From the NCBI GenBank assembly GCA_030645495.1, contig JAUSLV010000010.1, positions 1 to 47,729 on the forward strand: a DNA stretch of 47,729 bases, in the 5' to 3' direction. Positions 8,398 through 16,776 of this stretch are shown here, one piece after another. This DNA comes from Actinomycetota bacterium (GTDB lineage Bacteria; Actinomycetota; Acidimicrobiia; Acidimicrobiales; Ilumatobacteraceae). A program made the position numbers and the translations under genes. Each line of letters starts with the position of its first letter. Position 1 is the first letter of the stretch. A model generated the notes under the pieces. The model saw only the letters and a list, made by a program, of their open reading frames with translations. It was not told the origin of the DNA and did no database searches.

Positions 8398-9495
8398 CTA
8401 CTGGGCGGAGCAGGCCGCCGGCAGGGTGAGCGCGCTTGCGATGACCTCAGGCGTGGGGGCCCAGTCAACCGAGCTGATGGCGCCGGGGGTGTTGATGGCC
8501 CACGGGGTGTAGCACAGCTTCTCCACCACCGGGGTACCGGCGAGCGTCTGGGCGAGAAGGTTGACCGCCAGCGCCGACTCCTGGGACGGCGAGGCACCTA
8601 CGGTGACGGCGAACTTGCCGTCTGTCAGGAACTGATTGCCCTCAGGCGAGCCGTTCTGGGTCGCCACCTTGACCTGGGAGGCCATGTCGCCGAGAGCGGA
8701 GACGGCACCAACGGCCATGTCCTCATTGCCCACGACGAGACCAGTGAGGTCAGGGTGCTTCGTGATGATGTCCTGCGTCGCCTGGAACGCCTTGTCCCGG
8801 CTGTAGTCGCCCGGGATCTCCTCGACGATTCGGGACTCGTCGCCGAACCCGCTCACGAAACCGTCACGGAAGGCGGTGACCTCACTGCGGCCGAGGGTTC
8901 CCGAGATGATAGCGATCGGTCCCGTCGGCACCTCCTTCGCGAAGGCTTCCCCAAGTGCCTTGGCATAGTTGAAGAAGTCCACCTGGACGAAGCCGGCTCC
9001 GTTGGGAGCGTTCTCCTCGGAGTAGCCGTACAGCACCGAGGTCGGAATGCCCGCCTCGTTCGCCAGTCGCAGTTCAGCCTTGGCGCTGGCGTCCGACAAC
9101 GGGAAGAGCACGATGCCGTCGACGCCCTCCAGAATGGCCGCCTTGACGTTGGCGAGCTCCTTGGTGGGATCGAACGCCGAGTCGTAGACCTTCGCAGTGC
9201 CGCCGAGTTCCTCGACGGCCGCCACAGCCCCCTCCGCCGAGAGCGTGTAGTACTCGGCTGCTCCGGGCTGGATGTAGGCGATGGTCTTGCCATCGAGCGA
9301 TCCTTCGAGACCCGCAACAGCGGCAGGCTCGGATGCCTCCTCGGTTGCTGCCGGGGCACTGGACGCGGCTTCCGTGCTGGCGGCAGCCGCGCTCGACGTG
9401 CCCTCCGTCGTGGAGCTGCCGCAGGCCCCGAGCAGGAGCGTCAGTGCGGTCACCGTGCCGATTGCGAGTACAGACTTCTGCATTTTGCGCTGCAT
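8398..9495 (-). CDS. Sugar ABC transporter substrate-binding lipoprotein (RbsB-like)
   Basis: A 365-residue Peripla_BP_4-type protein that captures a sugar outside the cell for the permease/ATPase encoded upstream. The N-terminus is a lipoprotein signal with lipobox LLGAC (Cys25), followed by a Ser/Ala/Thr/Glu-rich linker to about residue 60. The mature fold starts near DGKTIAYIQPG. ATG 9483 is an alternative start. It is last in the operon ATPase, permease, binding protein, and a 16-bp hairpin follows. The operator upstream of the operon ties it to the island LacI regulator. Confidence 0.93.
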   Translation of the reverse strand: MQRKMQKSVLAIGTVTALTLLLGACGSSTTEGTSSAAAASTEAASSAPAATEEASEPAAVAGLEGSLDGKTIAYIQPGAAEYYTLSAEGAVAAVEELGGTAKVYDSAFDPTKELANVKAAILEGVDGIVLFPLSDASAKAELRLANEAGIPTSVLYGYSEENAPNGAGFVQVDFFNYAKALGEAFAKEVPTGPIAIISGTLGRSEVTAFRDGFVSGFGDESRIVEEIPGDYSRDKAFQATQDIITKHPDLTGLVVGNEDMAVGAVSALGDMASQVKVATQNGSPEGNQFLTDGKFAVTVGASPSQESALAVNLLAQTLAGTPVVEKLCYTPWAINTPGAISSVDWAPTPEVIASALTLPAACSAQ

Positions 9496-9526
9496 GAACT
9501 ATTCCTTTGCGTAAGGAGAATTGGGT

Positions 9527-10498
9527 TTAGGACTTCCTCTGCGCCAGAACGGCGACGATGATCACACCTCCTTGCAGGACGTACTGCCAACTGCTGCTGA
9601 TGGAGAGGAGGTTCAGTGAGTTGCCAATCAAGCCGATGAGAAGGATGCCGAGCAGTGTGCCCAGCACATCCCCCCGACCGCCGGACAATGGGGTGCCGCC
9701 GACGGCTACCGCTGCGATGGCGGCCAACTCAAGGCCCATCCCCATCTGGGGCTGGGCTGACGACAGTTGCGCGGTCATGAGGACGGCAGCGACGCCGACG
9801 AGGAGACCGCTGATCGCGTAAACCGTCACCTTGACGGCATGGACACGGATCCCCGCCAGTCGGGCGGCGCTCTCGGAGGCTCCGATCGCGTACAGCCAGC
9901 GTCCCAACGTCGTGTATCGCAGGATCAGGTGCACCACGACCGTCACCGCGGCGAAGATCCAGATGAGCACCGGAATTCCGAGCGGCTTTAGGTAGGCGAC
10001 ATCGATGAAGCTCGCTGGAATGTCAGTAACAGGCCCGATTGAAACGATGAATGCAAATCCCTGAAGCAGGGTGAGAACGCCCAGGGTGAGGACGAAGGGA
10101 TGGTTGTCCGACTTGGCAGCGAGGAAGCCTGTGCTCGCGCCAATCACCGTAGCCATTAGCACAGCGACGGCAACAGCGCTGAGCGGCGGCCAGCCGAGAG
10201 CCATGAGTGAGGCCATGACAACGCCGCACAGAGACACGCCTGAGCCAATGGACAAGTCGATGCCGCCCGAGACCATCAGGAGCGTGGTGCCCATGGCGAG
10301 GATGCCCACGACCGAAACCTGCACCAGGATGTTCTGCAGGTTGCCCCAGGTGAAGAAGACCGGCGATCGAGTGGATGTGATGATGACGATGAGGGCGATG
10401 ACGGCCACCAGTGCCAACTTGGCGCGATGCTCCTGCATCCACGCACGGAGGGCCTCGCCTCGCGATGCAGTCGTCTCGGTAGCTGTGTCAACGGTCAT
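9527..10498 (-). CDS. Sugar ABC transporter permease (RbsC-like)
   Basis: A 323-residue inner-membrane permease of the BPD_transp_2 family. About 8-10 hydrophobic segments are visible, for example LALVAVIALIVIITSTRSP near residue 28 and LGTLLGILLIGLIGNSLNL near 290, plus the family region containing AIAAVAVGGTPLSGGRG. The start overlaps the stop of the ATPase gene by 4 bases (ATGA), so they are translationally coupled. It forms the channel for the substrate delivered by the lipoprotein at 8398. Confidence 0.93.
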   Translation of the reverse strand: MTVDTATETTASRGEALRAWMQEHRAKLALVAVIALIVIITSTRSPVFFTWGNLQNILVQVSVVGILAMGTTLLMVSGGIDLSIGSGVSLCGVVMASLMALGWPPLSAVAVAVLMATVIGASTGFLAAKSDNHPFVLTLGVLTLLQGFAFIVSIGPVTDIPASFIDVAYLKPLGIPVLIWIFAAVTVVVHLILRYTTLGRWLYAIGASESAARLAGIRVHAVKVTVYAISGLLVGVAAVLMTAQLSSAQPQMGMGLELAAIAAVAVGGTPLSGGRGDVLGTLLGILLIGLIGNSLNLLSISSSWQYVLQGGVIIVAVLAQRKS

Positions 10499-12000
10499 CC
10501 TCGGCTTCCCTTCTCTGAGGTCTGCTGCATCGATCCCATGGCGAGCGGGATGACGGTCTCTTCGCTGATTTCGTCCTGCCCGATCTCGCCCACGATGCGG
10601 CCCCTACGCATGACGAGCACGCGGTCAGCGATCTGCTGAAGCTCCTCGACTTCTTGCGAGATCAGAATCACTGCCGTTCCGGCACGCGCGGCTGCCCGAA
10701 TGGCCGCGAGGATCTGGTCTCTCGCTCCGACATCCACGCCCTGGCCCGGCTCGTCCAAGATCAGGAGCCGCGAGCCAGCCTGGATCCACCGGGCGATCAC
10801 GACCTTCTGCTGATTCCCTCCGGACATGGCGATGGGTCGCGTCCGGGGATTCGGTGGGTGAATACCCAGTTGGTTGATCCACTTCTTGGCGATGCGCGTC
10901 TCGGACCTCAGTCTGATCCAGCCTAGGTGCCTCACAGGGACCTTCGGGAGCGTGATGTTCTTGCCGGCGCTCAGGAACATGAGAAGCGCATCTCGCTTCC
11001 GGTCCTCCGGGACGAGGCCCACCCGGCTCTTCACAGCCTGACGCGGGCTGCGCGGTCGGTACGGACGACCGTACAGCGTCATGGTTCCTGCTTCGAATGA
11101 CTCGATGCCGAAGATGACCCGAGCCAGCCGCGACCGGCCCGAACCCACCAATCCGGAGATCCCGAGAACTTCGCCCTCACGAACATCGAAGGTGATGTCC
11201 TGTAGTCCGGCAGCCTGCGTGACTCCCCGGCAGGACAGGGCGACGTCCCCAAGTGCCCGAGCCTCGACCTTTCGTGGGGGGATCGTGTGGCCGATCATGG
11301 CCGTCACGAGATCGTCGACGACGGTGTCGGTGGTCAACTCGTGAAGAACGACCTCGCCACCGCGCATGACCGTGACGTCGTCGCAGAGATCGAGAACCTC
11401 CTGCAGGTGATGGGACACGTAGATGATGGCGACTCCGGCTGAGCGCATCCTCTGGACGACCTCGAAGATTCGCTGGCGATCGGCGTCGCCCAGTGCGGCT
11501 GTCGGCTCGTCCATAATCACCGTGCCCGCGCGCCGATAGACGGCCTTGGCGATCTCGAGAAGCTGCTGATCAGCGGGTGACAGCGCCCCTGCCGGAGTCT
11601 TCAAAGGCTTCTTGAGTCCGACATGGTCAAGGCAGTCCTTGACGTCGGACATCTGCGAGCCGGTTGCCAGGAGGGCCCCGAAGCGCGCATGCTCCCGGCC
11701 GAGGAGAATGTTCTCCGCGATGCCCAGGGTGGGTGCAAGTCCTGGATCCTGATAGATCGTCGCGATACCTAGGTGCTGTGCCATCCGGGGGGTCAGGGCC
11801 GAGCCCGTCCAGTCTCCGATAGTCAGGGAGCCACTGTCCGGACGGATCGCGCCTGACAGCACCTTGACCAGCGTGGACTTGCCCGCGCCGTTCGCGCCGA
11901 CAAGTCCGTGCACGCGCCCCGGGACCGCACTGATGCTGACGCCATTCAGCGCCCGGCTCGCACCGTAGGACTTGCGCAGACTCCTCGTGCTGAGGCTCAC
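10495..12000 (-). CDS. Sugar ABC transporter ATP-binding protein (RbsA-like, two NBDs)
   Basis: About 501 residues with two tandem nucleotide-binding domains, as in RbsA/MglA. The first Walker A is GANGAGKST, with switch region ALSPADQQLLEIAKAV and Walker B VIMDEPTAAL. The second half has GLVGSGRSRLARV in place of a canonical P-loop, signature MSGGNQQKV and LILDEPGQGVDVG. I chose GTG 12000 because ggggag precedes it and the domain begins at once (SLSTRSLRKSYGA). An in-frame start at 12114 would place operator O4 only 8 bases upstream. It is first in the leftward transporter operon. Confidence 0.92.
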   Translation of the reverse strand: MSLSTRSLRKSYGASRALNGVSISAVPGRVHGLVGANGAGKSTLVKVLSGAIRPDSGSLTIGDWTGSALTPRMAQHLGIATIYQDPGLAPTLGIAENILLGREHARFGALLATGSQMSDVKDCLDHVGLKKPLKTPAGALSPADQQLLEIAKAVYRRAGTVIMDEPTAALGDADRQRIFEVVQRMRSAGVAIIYVSHHLQEVLDLCDDVTVMRGGEVVLHELTTDTVVDDLVTAMIGHTIPPRKVEARALGDVALSCRGVTQAAGLQDITFDVREGEVLGISGLVGSGRSRLARVIFGIESFEAGTMTLYGRPYRPRSPRQAVKSRVGLVPEDRKRDALLMFLSAGKNITLPKVPVRHLGWIRLRSETRIAKKWINQLGIHPPNPRTRPIAMSGGNQQKVVIARWIQAGSRLLILDEPGQGVDVGARDQILAAIRAAARAGTAVILISQEVEELQQIADRVLVMRRGRIVGEIGQDEISEETVIPLAMGSMQQTSEKGSRG

Positions 12001-12121
12001 GTTGCTCCCCGGGGGTGGTCGTGACGGGCGACTTGGGTTCGATGGCAGATGGGTGGTCCTGTCGACGAGAGCCACGAGTGGAGAACCGCCCAACAGCGCT
12101 CGCCAAGGTTTCAAGAGGGCT

Positions 12122-12135
12122 TGGAATCGTTTCCA
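12122..12135. promoter_or_regulatory. LacI-type operator O4 (perfect consensus)
   Basis: TGGAATCGTTTCCA, with matching outer arms TGGAA/TTCCA and a central CG as usual for LacI-family operators. It lies 121 bases before the preferred start of the transporter operon. Confidence 0.78.
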
Positions 12136-12230
12136 CTATTCTCACAGCAGATGGCGCCCAATTGTCAAGTACCTTCCGCAACCTTTGTTCCATGCGGTCT
12201 ACCGGTTCCTCATAGCGAACTCCACCGCTA

Positions 12231-12244
12231 TCGAATCGTTACCA
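12231..12244. promoter_or_regulatory. LacI-type operator O5
   Basis: TCGAATCGTTACCA matches the consensus at 12 of 14 positions. It is in the divergent region between the transporter operon and the 12604 operon. Confidence 0.55.
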
Positions 12245-12389
12245 GTGACCACCCCGAGAGTCGACGCCGGCGGCGTCGGCGGCACGTGCGCCCCCATCAC
12301 CGCCCTGGCCCTCCCTCGCACGAAGGAGACGTGCGGCGCCGGGTTCAGCGCACAGCTGCAACCTCTCGACCAGTCCCTGGGCCTCGAAT

Positions 12390-12403
12390 TGGAATCCTTT
12401 CCA
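12390..12403. promoter_or_regulatory. LacI-type operator O6
   Basis: TGGAATCCTTTCCA has both outer arms intact but CC instead of CG at the centre (13 of 14). It sits midway between the two divergent operons. Confidence 0.6.
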
Positions 12404-12563
12404 CAGCGGTTTCTGCAACTGGCAGCGAGGAGGTGCGGGGCTCACGGTGGTGAGGCTGCGAGCATTCAGGCTGCCATGCATCGGATTCCGTGCCTCCCAC
12501 AGGAATGACTGGCGACTATTCTTGCCGGGGGGGCGGTTTGGGGGTACAGTCCCCATGCATTGC

Positions 12564-12577
12564 TGGAATCGTTCCCA
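12564..12577. promoter_or_regulatory. LacI-type operator O7
   Basis: TGGAATCGTTCCCA matches at 13 of 14 positions and ends 26 bases before the GTG start at 12604. With O4-O6 it makes four sites in the 603-base divergent region (12001-12603), which otherwise shows no gene. Confidence 0.72.
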
Positions 12578-12603
12578 GCCCGATCCGGACAAGGAGGCCT
12601 GTC

Positions 12604-13761
12604 GTGAAGCCTGGCCACGAGATCGACGCGACCCACCTTGACTACGACCAAGGCACGCTCTCGATCACGGGCATCACGACGACGCCGGTGATCGCTCCGC
12701 TGGCGCGTGAGTTCAAGGGCAGTTACTACCACATGACGAATCGGGCCACCCTGGTCATCAGGGTCACGACATCAGACGGGATCGTCGGCGAGGCCTACGT
12801 GGGCGACGAGGACAAGTCCCTGCCGGAGCTTGAAGCGATCATCCATAACGAGATCCTGCCCAACATCATCGGTATGAACGCGTTGCGTACCGAGCAAGTT
12901 TGGGCACGTTCCTTCCCCGCCACGTTTGATATTCTGCGCGACCGAAGGTTGGGGCTTGTCGCCCTGGCTGCCGTCGACACAGCGGTCTGGGACGCCGTCG
13001 GCAAGGCCCTCAATCAGCCGCTCTGGCGGCTGTGGGGTGGGTACCGCAACACGATCGAGATGATCGCCATCGGTGGCTACTACGGCGAGCCCCTTGGCCC
13101 CATAACCGACGAGATCGCCTTCTACAAGGAGGCTGGACTCGCTGGCATCAAGTTCAAGGTCGGCGGTCGAAGTCCTGCCGAGGACGCTAAGCGGGTCCTG
13201 GCAGCTCGGGCTGCGGCCGGGGAGGACTGGGTCATAGCGATCGATGCGAACCAGGGATACACGGTCAACGACGCCATCGATCTCTGCCGTCGGATCGAGG
13301 GCGCGAACATCCGCTGGTTCGAGGAGCCGGTTCAATGGATGAACGACAAGAGGGCGCTGCGCGACGTGCGGGCCATTGGGGGGATTCCGGTGTGCGCCGG
13401 GCAGAGCGAGTTCTCTTCGGCGGGCTGCCGCGATCTAATGGAGACCGGCAGTATCGACGTGTGCAACTTCGACGCATCGTGGTCGGGTGGGCCGACCGCC
13501 TGGCGCCGCACCGCGGCGATCGCTCACGCATACGATATTGAGATGGGGCATCACGAAGAGCCGCAGGTGTCGACGCACCTGCTGAGTTCGATCTCGCATG
13601 GGACGTATGCGGAGTGCTTTCACCCTGACCGAGATCCATTCTGGTGGAACATGATCCTCAACCGCCCACCGCTGGTGGACGGAGCACTGACTCTGTCCGA
13701 GGCTCCCGGATTCGGGTGGGAGCTCAATCAGGAGTACATCGACAGGTGGACCGTTCGTTGA
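12604..13761 (+). CDS. Mandelate racemase/muconate lactonizing enzyme family protein (sugar-acid dehydratase-like)
   Basis: A 385-residue enolase-superfamily enzyme with canonical active-site residues: Lys183-x-Lys185 (GIKFKVGG), metal ligands Asp214 (IDANQGY), Glu240/241 (FEEP) and Glu269 (AGQSE), and His316/317 in GHHEEP. It should dehydrate or racemise an acid sugar. GTG 12604 follows aaggagg by 7 bases, so it is a well-supported start. It overlaps the following SDR gene, with operator O7 just upstream. It is only distantly similar to the enzyme at 3934, which suggests two different substrates or stereochemistries. Confidence 0.93.
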   Translation: MKPGHEIDATHLDYDQGTLSITGITTTPVIAPLAREFKGSYYHMTNRATLVIRVTTSDGIVGEAYVGDEDKSLPELEAIIHNEILPNIIGMNALRTEQVWARSFPATFDILRDRRLGLVALAAVDTAVWDAVGKALNQPLWRLWGGYRNTIEMIAIGGYYGEPLGPITDEIAFYKEAGLAGIKFKVGGRSPAEDAKRVLAARAAAGEDWVIAIDANQGYTVNDAIDLCRRIEGANIRWFEEPVQWMNDKRALRDVRAIGGIPVCAGQSEFSSAGCRDLMETGSIDVCNFDASWSGGPTAWRRTAAIAHAYDIEMGHHEEPQVSTHLLSSISHGTYAECFHPDRDPFWWNMILNRPPLVDGALTLSEAPGFGWELNQEYIDRWTVR

Positions 13762-14501
13762 TTCAGCGGGCACGCACCGCGATTCTCACCGGTGCCACAG
13801 GCGGCACTGGCGAGGTCATCGCGCACGCACTCGCCGCCGAGGGCTACCGACTTCTTCTCACGGACACCGACCCATCCACCTTGACGTCGCTCGCCAACGG
13901 GATTAGCGGAGACGTACGGATCCTCTCAGTTGATCTTCGCGAACCGGATGCACCGGCTCGGCTACTCGAGGCCGCCGTTGATTCGTGGGGCCAAGTCGAT
14001 GCTCTCGTGCACACGGCCGCTGTGCTCCGCCGGCAGCCGATCGAGGAGGTCTCAGAAGGCGACTGGGACTACCAGCACCATGTCAACCTGCGAGCGACAT
14101 TCTTCCTCGCGCGGGCGGTGGCCGTCCACATGCGTGAAAGGGCAGTCCCAGGGAACGTGGTTCTCTTCGCCTCTCAGTCGTTCTGGACCGGTGGCTACGG
14201 CGACTCAGTGGTCTATGCGACGACCAAGGGAGGTTTGGTGACTATGACTCGTGGGTTGGCCCGAGCTTTCGGCTCCGCCGGCATCACGGTCAATGCGATC
14301 GCCCCGGGACTGGTCCGGACCCCGATGCTCCTCGACCAATCGGCGCAGAGCGACATCGACGCCGTCGTGGCCGCGACACCCTTGGGTCGCGTTGCCGAGC
14401 CGGCGGACCTTGTCGGTCCGACACTCTTCCTTGCGGGCCTCGACTCGAAGTTCGTGACCGGCACAGTGCTGAACGTTTCCGGTGGGTGGCTCAACTACTG
14501 A
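13746..14501 (+). CDS. Short-chain dehydrogenase/reductase
   Basis: A 251-residue classical SDR with cofactor motif TGATGGTGE near the N-terminus, active-site tetrad elements (Ser in FASQSFW, YATTKGG for Tyr-x3-Lys) and the PG motif AIAPGLVRTP. It would oxidise a sugar hydroxyl or lactol with NAD(P). The start is GTG 13746, overlapping the preceding dehydratase gene by 16 bases; TTG 13758 is an alternative. Its stop overlaps the stop of the convergent mutarotase gene by 7 bases. With the mutarotase and dehydratase it could form the entry steps sugar to lactone to acid to keto-deoxy acid. Confidence 0.92.
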   Translation: MDRSLIQRARTAILTGATGGTGEVIAHALAAEGYRLLLTDTDPSTLTSLANGISGDVRILSVDLREPDAPARLLEAAVDSWGQVDALVHTAAVLRRQPIEEVSEGDWDYQHHVNLRATFFLARAVAVHMRERAVPGNVVLFASQSFWTGGYGDSVVYATTKGGLVTMTRGLARAFGSAGITVNAIAPGLVRTPMLLDQSAQSDIDAVVAATPLGRVAEPADLVGPTLFLAGLDSKFVTGTVLNVSGGWLNY

Positions 14502-14821
14502 GGACTGAGATCCTGATGCCAGACCTCGGCAGCCCACAGGAGGTCGCCGTCGGCGTCGGTGAGTCGCTCGATCACGTCTTCGAACCACTCCGACCAGCGA
14601 CTGTTCACGGCTGCTTTGCCCACGCGGCCGAACGACTCCGATACGGACGGGTGGCATTCGCAGTACGCCACGACCATCGAGCCTCTGCGGAAGAGGGTGT
14701 AGTTGCGCACACCGGAGTCGGACAGCACGGCCAGCAGGCCGGGCCACACGTCTTCATGGCGTCGGTCGTACTCCTCCTCCATGCCCGGCTTTATCTCGAT
14801 GATGAAGCAGGCTCGTTCCAT
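14495..14821 (-). CDS. L-rhamnose mutarotase family protein (RhaM-like)
   Basis: A 108-residue, single-domain ferredoxin-like protein, the usual length of the family. Residues that align with the known RhaM/YiiL active site are present at the same positions: Tyr18 and His22 (YDRRHEDVWPGL) and Trp76 (WSEWFEDV). The conserved NYTLF segment is also present. RhaM interconverts anomers of L-rhamnose. The relative here probably does this for the sugar the island imports, possibly a 6-deoxyhexose. It is a single-gene unit with operator O8 nine bases upstream. Confidence 0.9.
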   Translation of the reverse strand: MERACFIIEIKPGMEEEYDRRHEDVWPGLLAVLSDSGVRNYTLFRRGSMVVAYCECHPSVSESFGRVGKAAVNSRWSEWFEDVIERLTDADGDLLWAAEVWHQDLSPQ

Positions 14822-14829
14822 TCCATGCT

Positions 14830-14843
14830 CGCAATCGTTTCCA
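14830..14843. promoter_or_regulatory. LacI-type operator O8
   Basis: CGCAATCGTTTCCA matches at 12 of 14 positions. It lies immediately upstream of the mutarotase gene (minus strand) and 65 bases from O9, so it serves a divergent promoter pair. Confidence 0.6.
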
Positions 14844-14907
14844 GTCCTGCACGTGAGGCACCTTCGCCTTGATTGACTGCACAGTACTCGCTAGCATGAA
14901 CGAATTC

Positions 14908-14921
14908 TAGAATCGTTTCCA
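14908..14921. promoter_or_regulatory. LacI-type operator O9
   Basis: TAGAATCGTTTCCA matches at 13 of 14 positions and ends 9 bases before the GTG start of the six-gene operon at 14931. It overlaps the expected start of transcription or the leader. Confidence 0.7.
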
Positions 14922-14930
14922 GAGGATGCC

Positions 14931-15761
14931 GTGAAACTCAGTTGCGCCGACTACAGCTTCCCCTCGCTCCCTCACGCACAGGCATTGCGCTTGGTAGCGA
15001 TGCTGGGTTTCGCGGGAGTCGACCTTGGCCTATTCGCCGGTCGCAGCGAGGTGGGGCCGGCGACGGCGCCCTCGGACATCCCTCAGCTCGTCGCTCGACT
15101 GCGCCGCGCCTTGGATGAAGCCGGATTGACCGTCGCCGATATGTTCGTTCAGGTCAGCGGCGACTTCACCAGCCGCGCGATCAACCATCCGACCGCGTCC
15201 GTGCGAGCGGAGGTGTTCGATCAACTGCTCACCAATCTGGATCTGGCTGCCGCGCTCGGTGCACCCGGGATGACGGTCCTTCCGGGAGCCTTGTTTCCGG
15301 ACGGATGGGACGCCTCGGTGGATCGGTCCGCTCGGACTCTCACGTCGCTGGTTCTGGCGGCACAGGAACGGGGTCTCGGGCTGTCGGTTGAACCGCATAT
15401 CGAGAGCCTCATTGGGACGGTCGCCTCGACCGAGGAACTGCTCGCCCGCACCCCGGGGCTCACACTGACCTTGGACCATGCTCACTTCATCCGAGGCGGG
15501 GAACCCCAGTCGGCGGTAGACCGACTGCTGCCACATGCGCGTCACCTTCAGGTTCGCGGCGGCAGTCCCACTCAGTTGCAGGCATCGATGGCGGACAACG
15601 TCATCGACTTCAGGGTAGTGATGGAGCAGCTATCAGAACTGGACTACGCGGGATGGGTCGCCACCGAGTACGTATGGTCGGAGTGGTACGAGTGCAACCG
15701 GGTCGACAACCTCACCGAGACCGCGGCCCTGCGCGACGTGCTCCTGGCAGCGATCGCGTGA
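14931..15761 (+). CDS. Sugar phosphate isomerase/epimerase family TIM-barrel protein
   Basis: A 276-residue AP-endonuclease-2-type barrel. Candidate metal-binding residues are Glu in SVEPHIESL, Asp-His in LDHAHFIRGG, His in ARHLQVRGG and Glu in VATEYVW. It probably interconverts keto-sugars or removes water from a cyclitol-like ketone. GTG 14931 follows gaggatgcc. It is first of six rightward genes, and the next gene begins 28 bases later with its own good ribosome-binding site. It is the second of three barrels of this superfamily in the island. Confidence 0.88.
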   Translation: MKLSCADYSFPSLPHAQALRLVAMLGFAGVDLGLFAGRSEVGPATAPSDIPQLVARLRRALDEAGLTVADMFVQVSGDFTSRAINHPTASVRAEVFDQLLTNLDLAAALGAPGMTVLPGALFPDGWDASVDRSARTLTSLVLAAQERGLGLSVEPHIESLIGTVASTEELLARTPGLTLTLDHAHFIRGGEPQSAVDRLLPHARHLQVRGGSPTQLQASMADNVIDFRVVMEQLSELDYAGWVATEYVWSEWYECNRVDNLTETAALRDVLLAAIA

Positions 15762-15789
15762 CCCGATCATCAATCAGGAATGAGGAGAC

Positions 15790-16776
15790 GTGACGATCGG
15801 CGTTGAGGCGAGTGCCTCCCTGGACCAAGGCCCACCGGACGATGCTGCCGCGCTTCTCGCCATGATGCTGCGGATCCGAATGTTCGAGGACAAGGTAATG
15901 GACCTGTTCTCCCAGAACCTCGTGCGCGGGAGCACCCACCTGTGCCAAGGCCAGGAAGCCGTCACTGTCGGAGTCTGCTCGGTGCTGCGCCATGTCGACA
16001 CGATGACGTGCACCTATCGCGGACACGGTGCCGTCATTGCCAAGGGGGCTCCGCTGGCCGCCTGTTTCGGCGAGCTCTTGGGCAGAGCGGGTGGCCTGTG
16101 TCGGGGCAAGGGTGGCTCCATGCACTTCGCCGACTTCAGTGTCGGAGCGATCGGCAGCAATGCCATCGTCGGCGCCCATCTGCCCATCACCGTCGGAGCT
16201 GCACTTGCCAGCTCGTACCTAGGAGACGATCGGGTCGCGGTGAGCTTCTTCGGAGACGGAGCGACTAATATCGGCGCGTTCCACGAAGCACTCAATCTCG
16301 CATCGGTGTGGAAGCTACCGGCCGTGTTCGTGATTGAGAACAACCAGTATGGGGAATACAGCCCCCTGCGCTCGACGACACCCATCGATCGACTGGCTCG
16401 TCGCGCGGACGCCTACGGCATGCCTGGCGTACTCGTGGATGGCAATGACGTCGCCGCAGTACGCAGCGTGGCTCGGAGCGCCGTCGAGAGAGCGCGAGCC
16501 GGCCAAGGCCCCACACTCATCGAGGCGGACACCTATCGACAGGTCGGGCACTCGCGCAGCGATCCCGCCACCTACCGTCCCGCAGGCGAACTCGATCGGT
16601 GGCTCGAGCGAGATCCGATACTCCTCCTCGAGCGGTCGATGCTCACGAGGTGGTCCACGGAGGAGCTCGACACCATTCGGCAGACCGCTCAGCGCGACGT
16701 GGATTCGGCCCTCGAAATGGCCCTGGCAATGCCCGAGCCGACACTGGACGAAATGGCGAAGGACGTGTGGGCATGA
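15790..16776 (+). CDS. TPP-dependent 2-oxo acid dehydrogenase E1 component, alpha subunit
   Basis: A 328-residue E1-alpha of the pyruvate/acetoin dehydrogenase type. The thiamine-diphosphate motif runs from GDG (155-157) to NN (184-185). The RGHG (77-80) and CRGKGGSMH (104-112) segments are also typical. GTG 15790 follows gaggagac. The stop overlaps the ATG of the beta-subunit gene (ATGA). It should decarboxylate or cleave a 2-oxo acid or ketone together with the beta subunit. No E2 or E3 gene is nearby, so it may use host E2/E3 or catalyse another TPP reaction such as acyloin cleavage. Confidence 0.93.
   Translation: MTIGVEASASLDQGPPDDAAALLAMMLRIRMFEDKVMDLFSQNLVRGSTHLCQGQEAVTVGVCSVLRHVDTMTCTYRGHGAVIAKGAPLAACFGELLGRAGGLCRGKGGSMHFADFSVGAIGSNAIVGAHLPITVGAALASSYLGDDRVAVSFFGDGATNIGAFHEALNLASVWKLPAVFVIENNQYGEYSPLRSTTPIDRLARRADAYGMPGVLVDGNDVAAVRSVARSAVERARAGQGPTLIEADTYRQVGHSRSDPATYRPAGELDRWLERDPILLLERSMLTRWSTEELDTIRQTAQRDVDSALEMALAMPEPTLDEMAKDVWA

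Noticed and set aside
8206-9561. 451-codon + frame antisense to the binding-protein gene
   Set aside because: The minus strand encodes a clear lipoprotein signal and a PBP fold.
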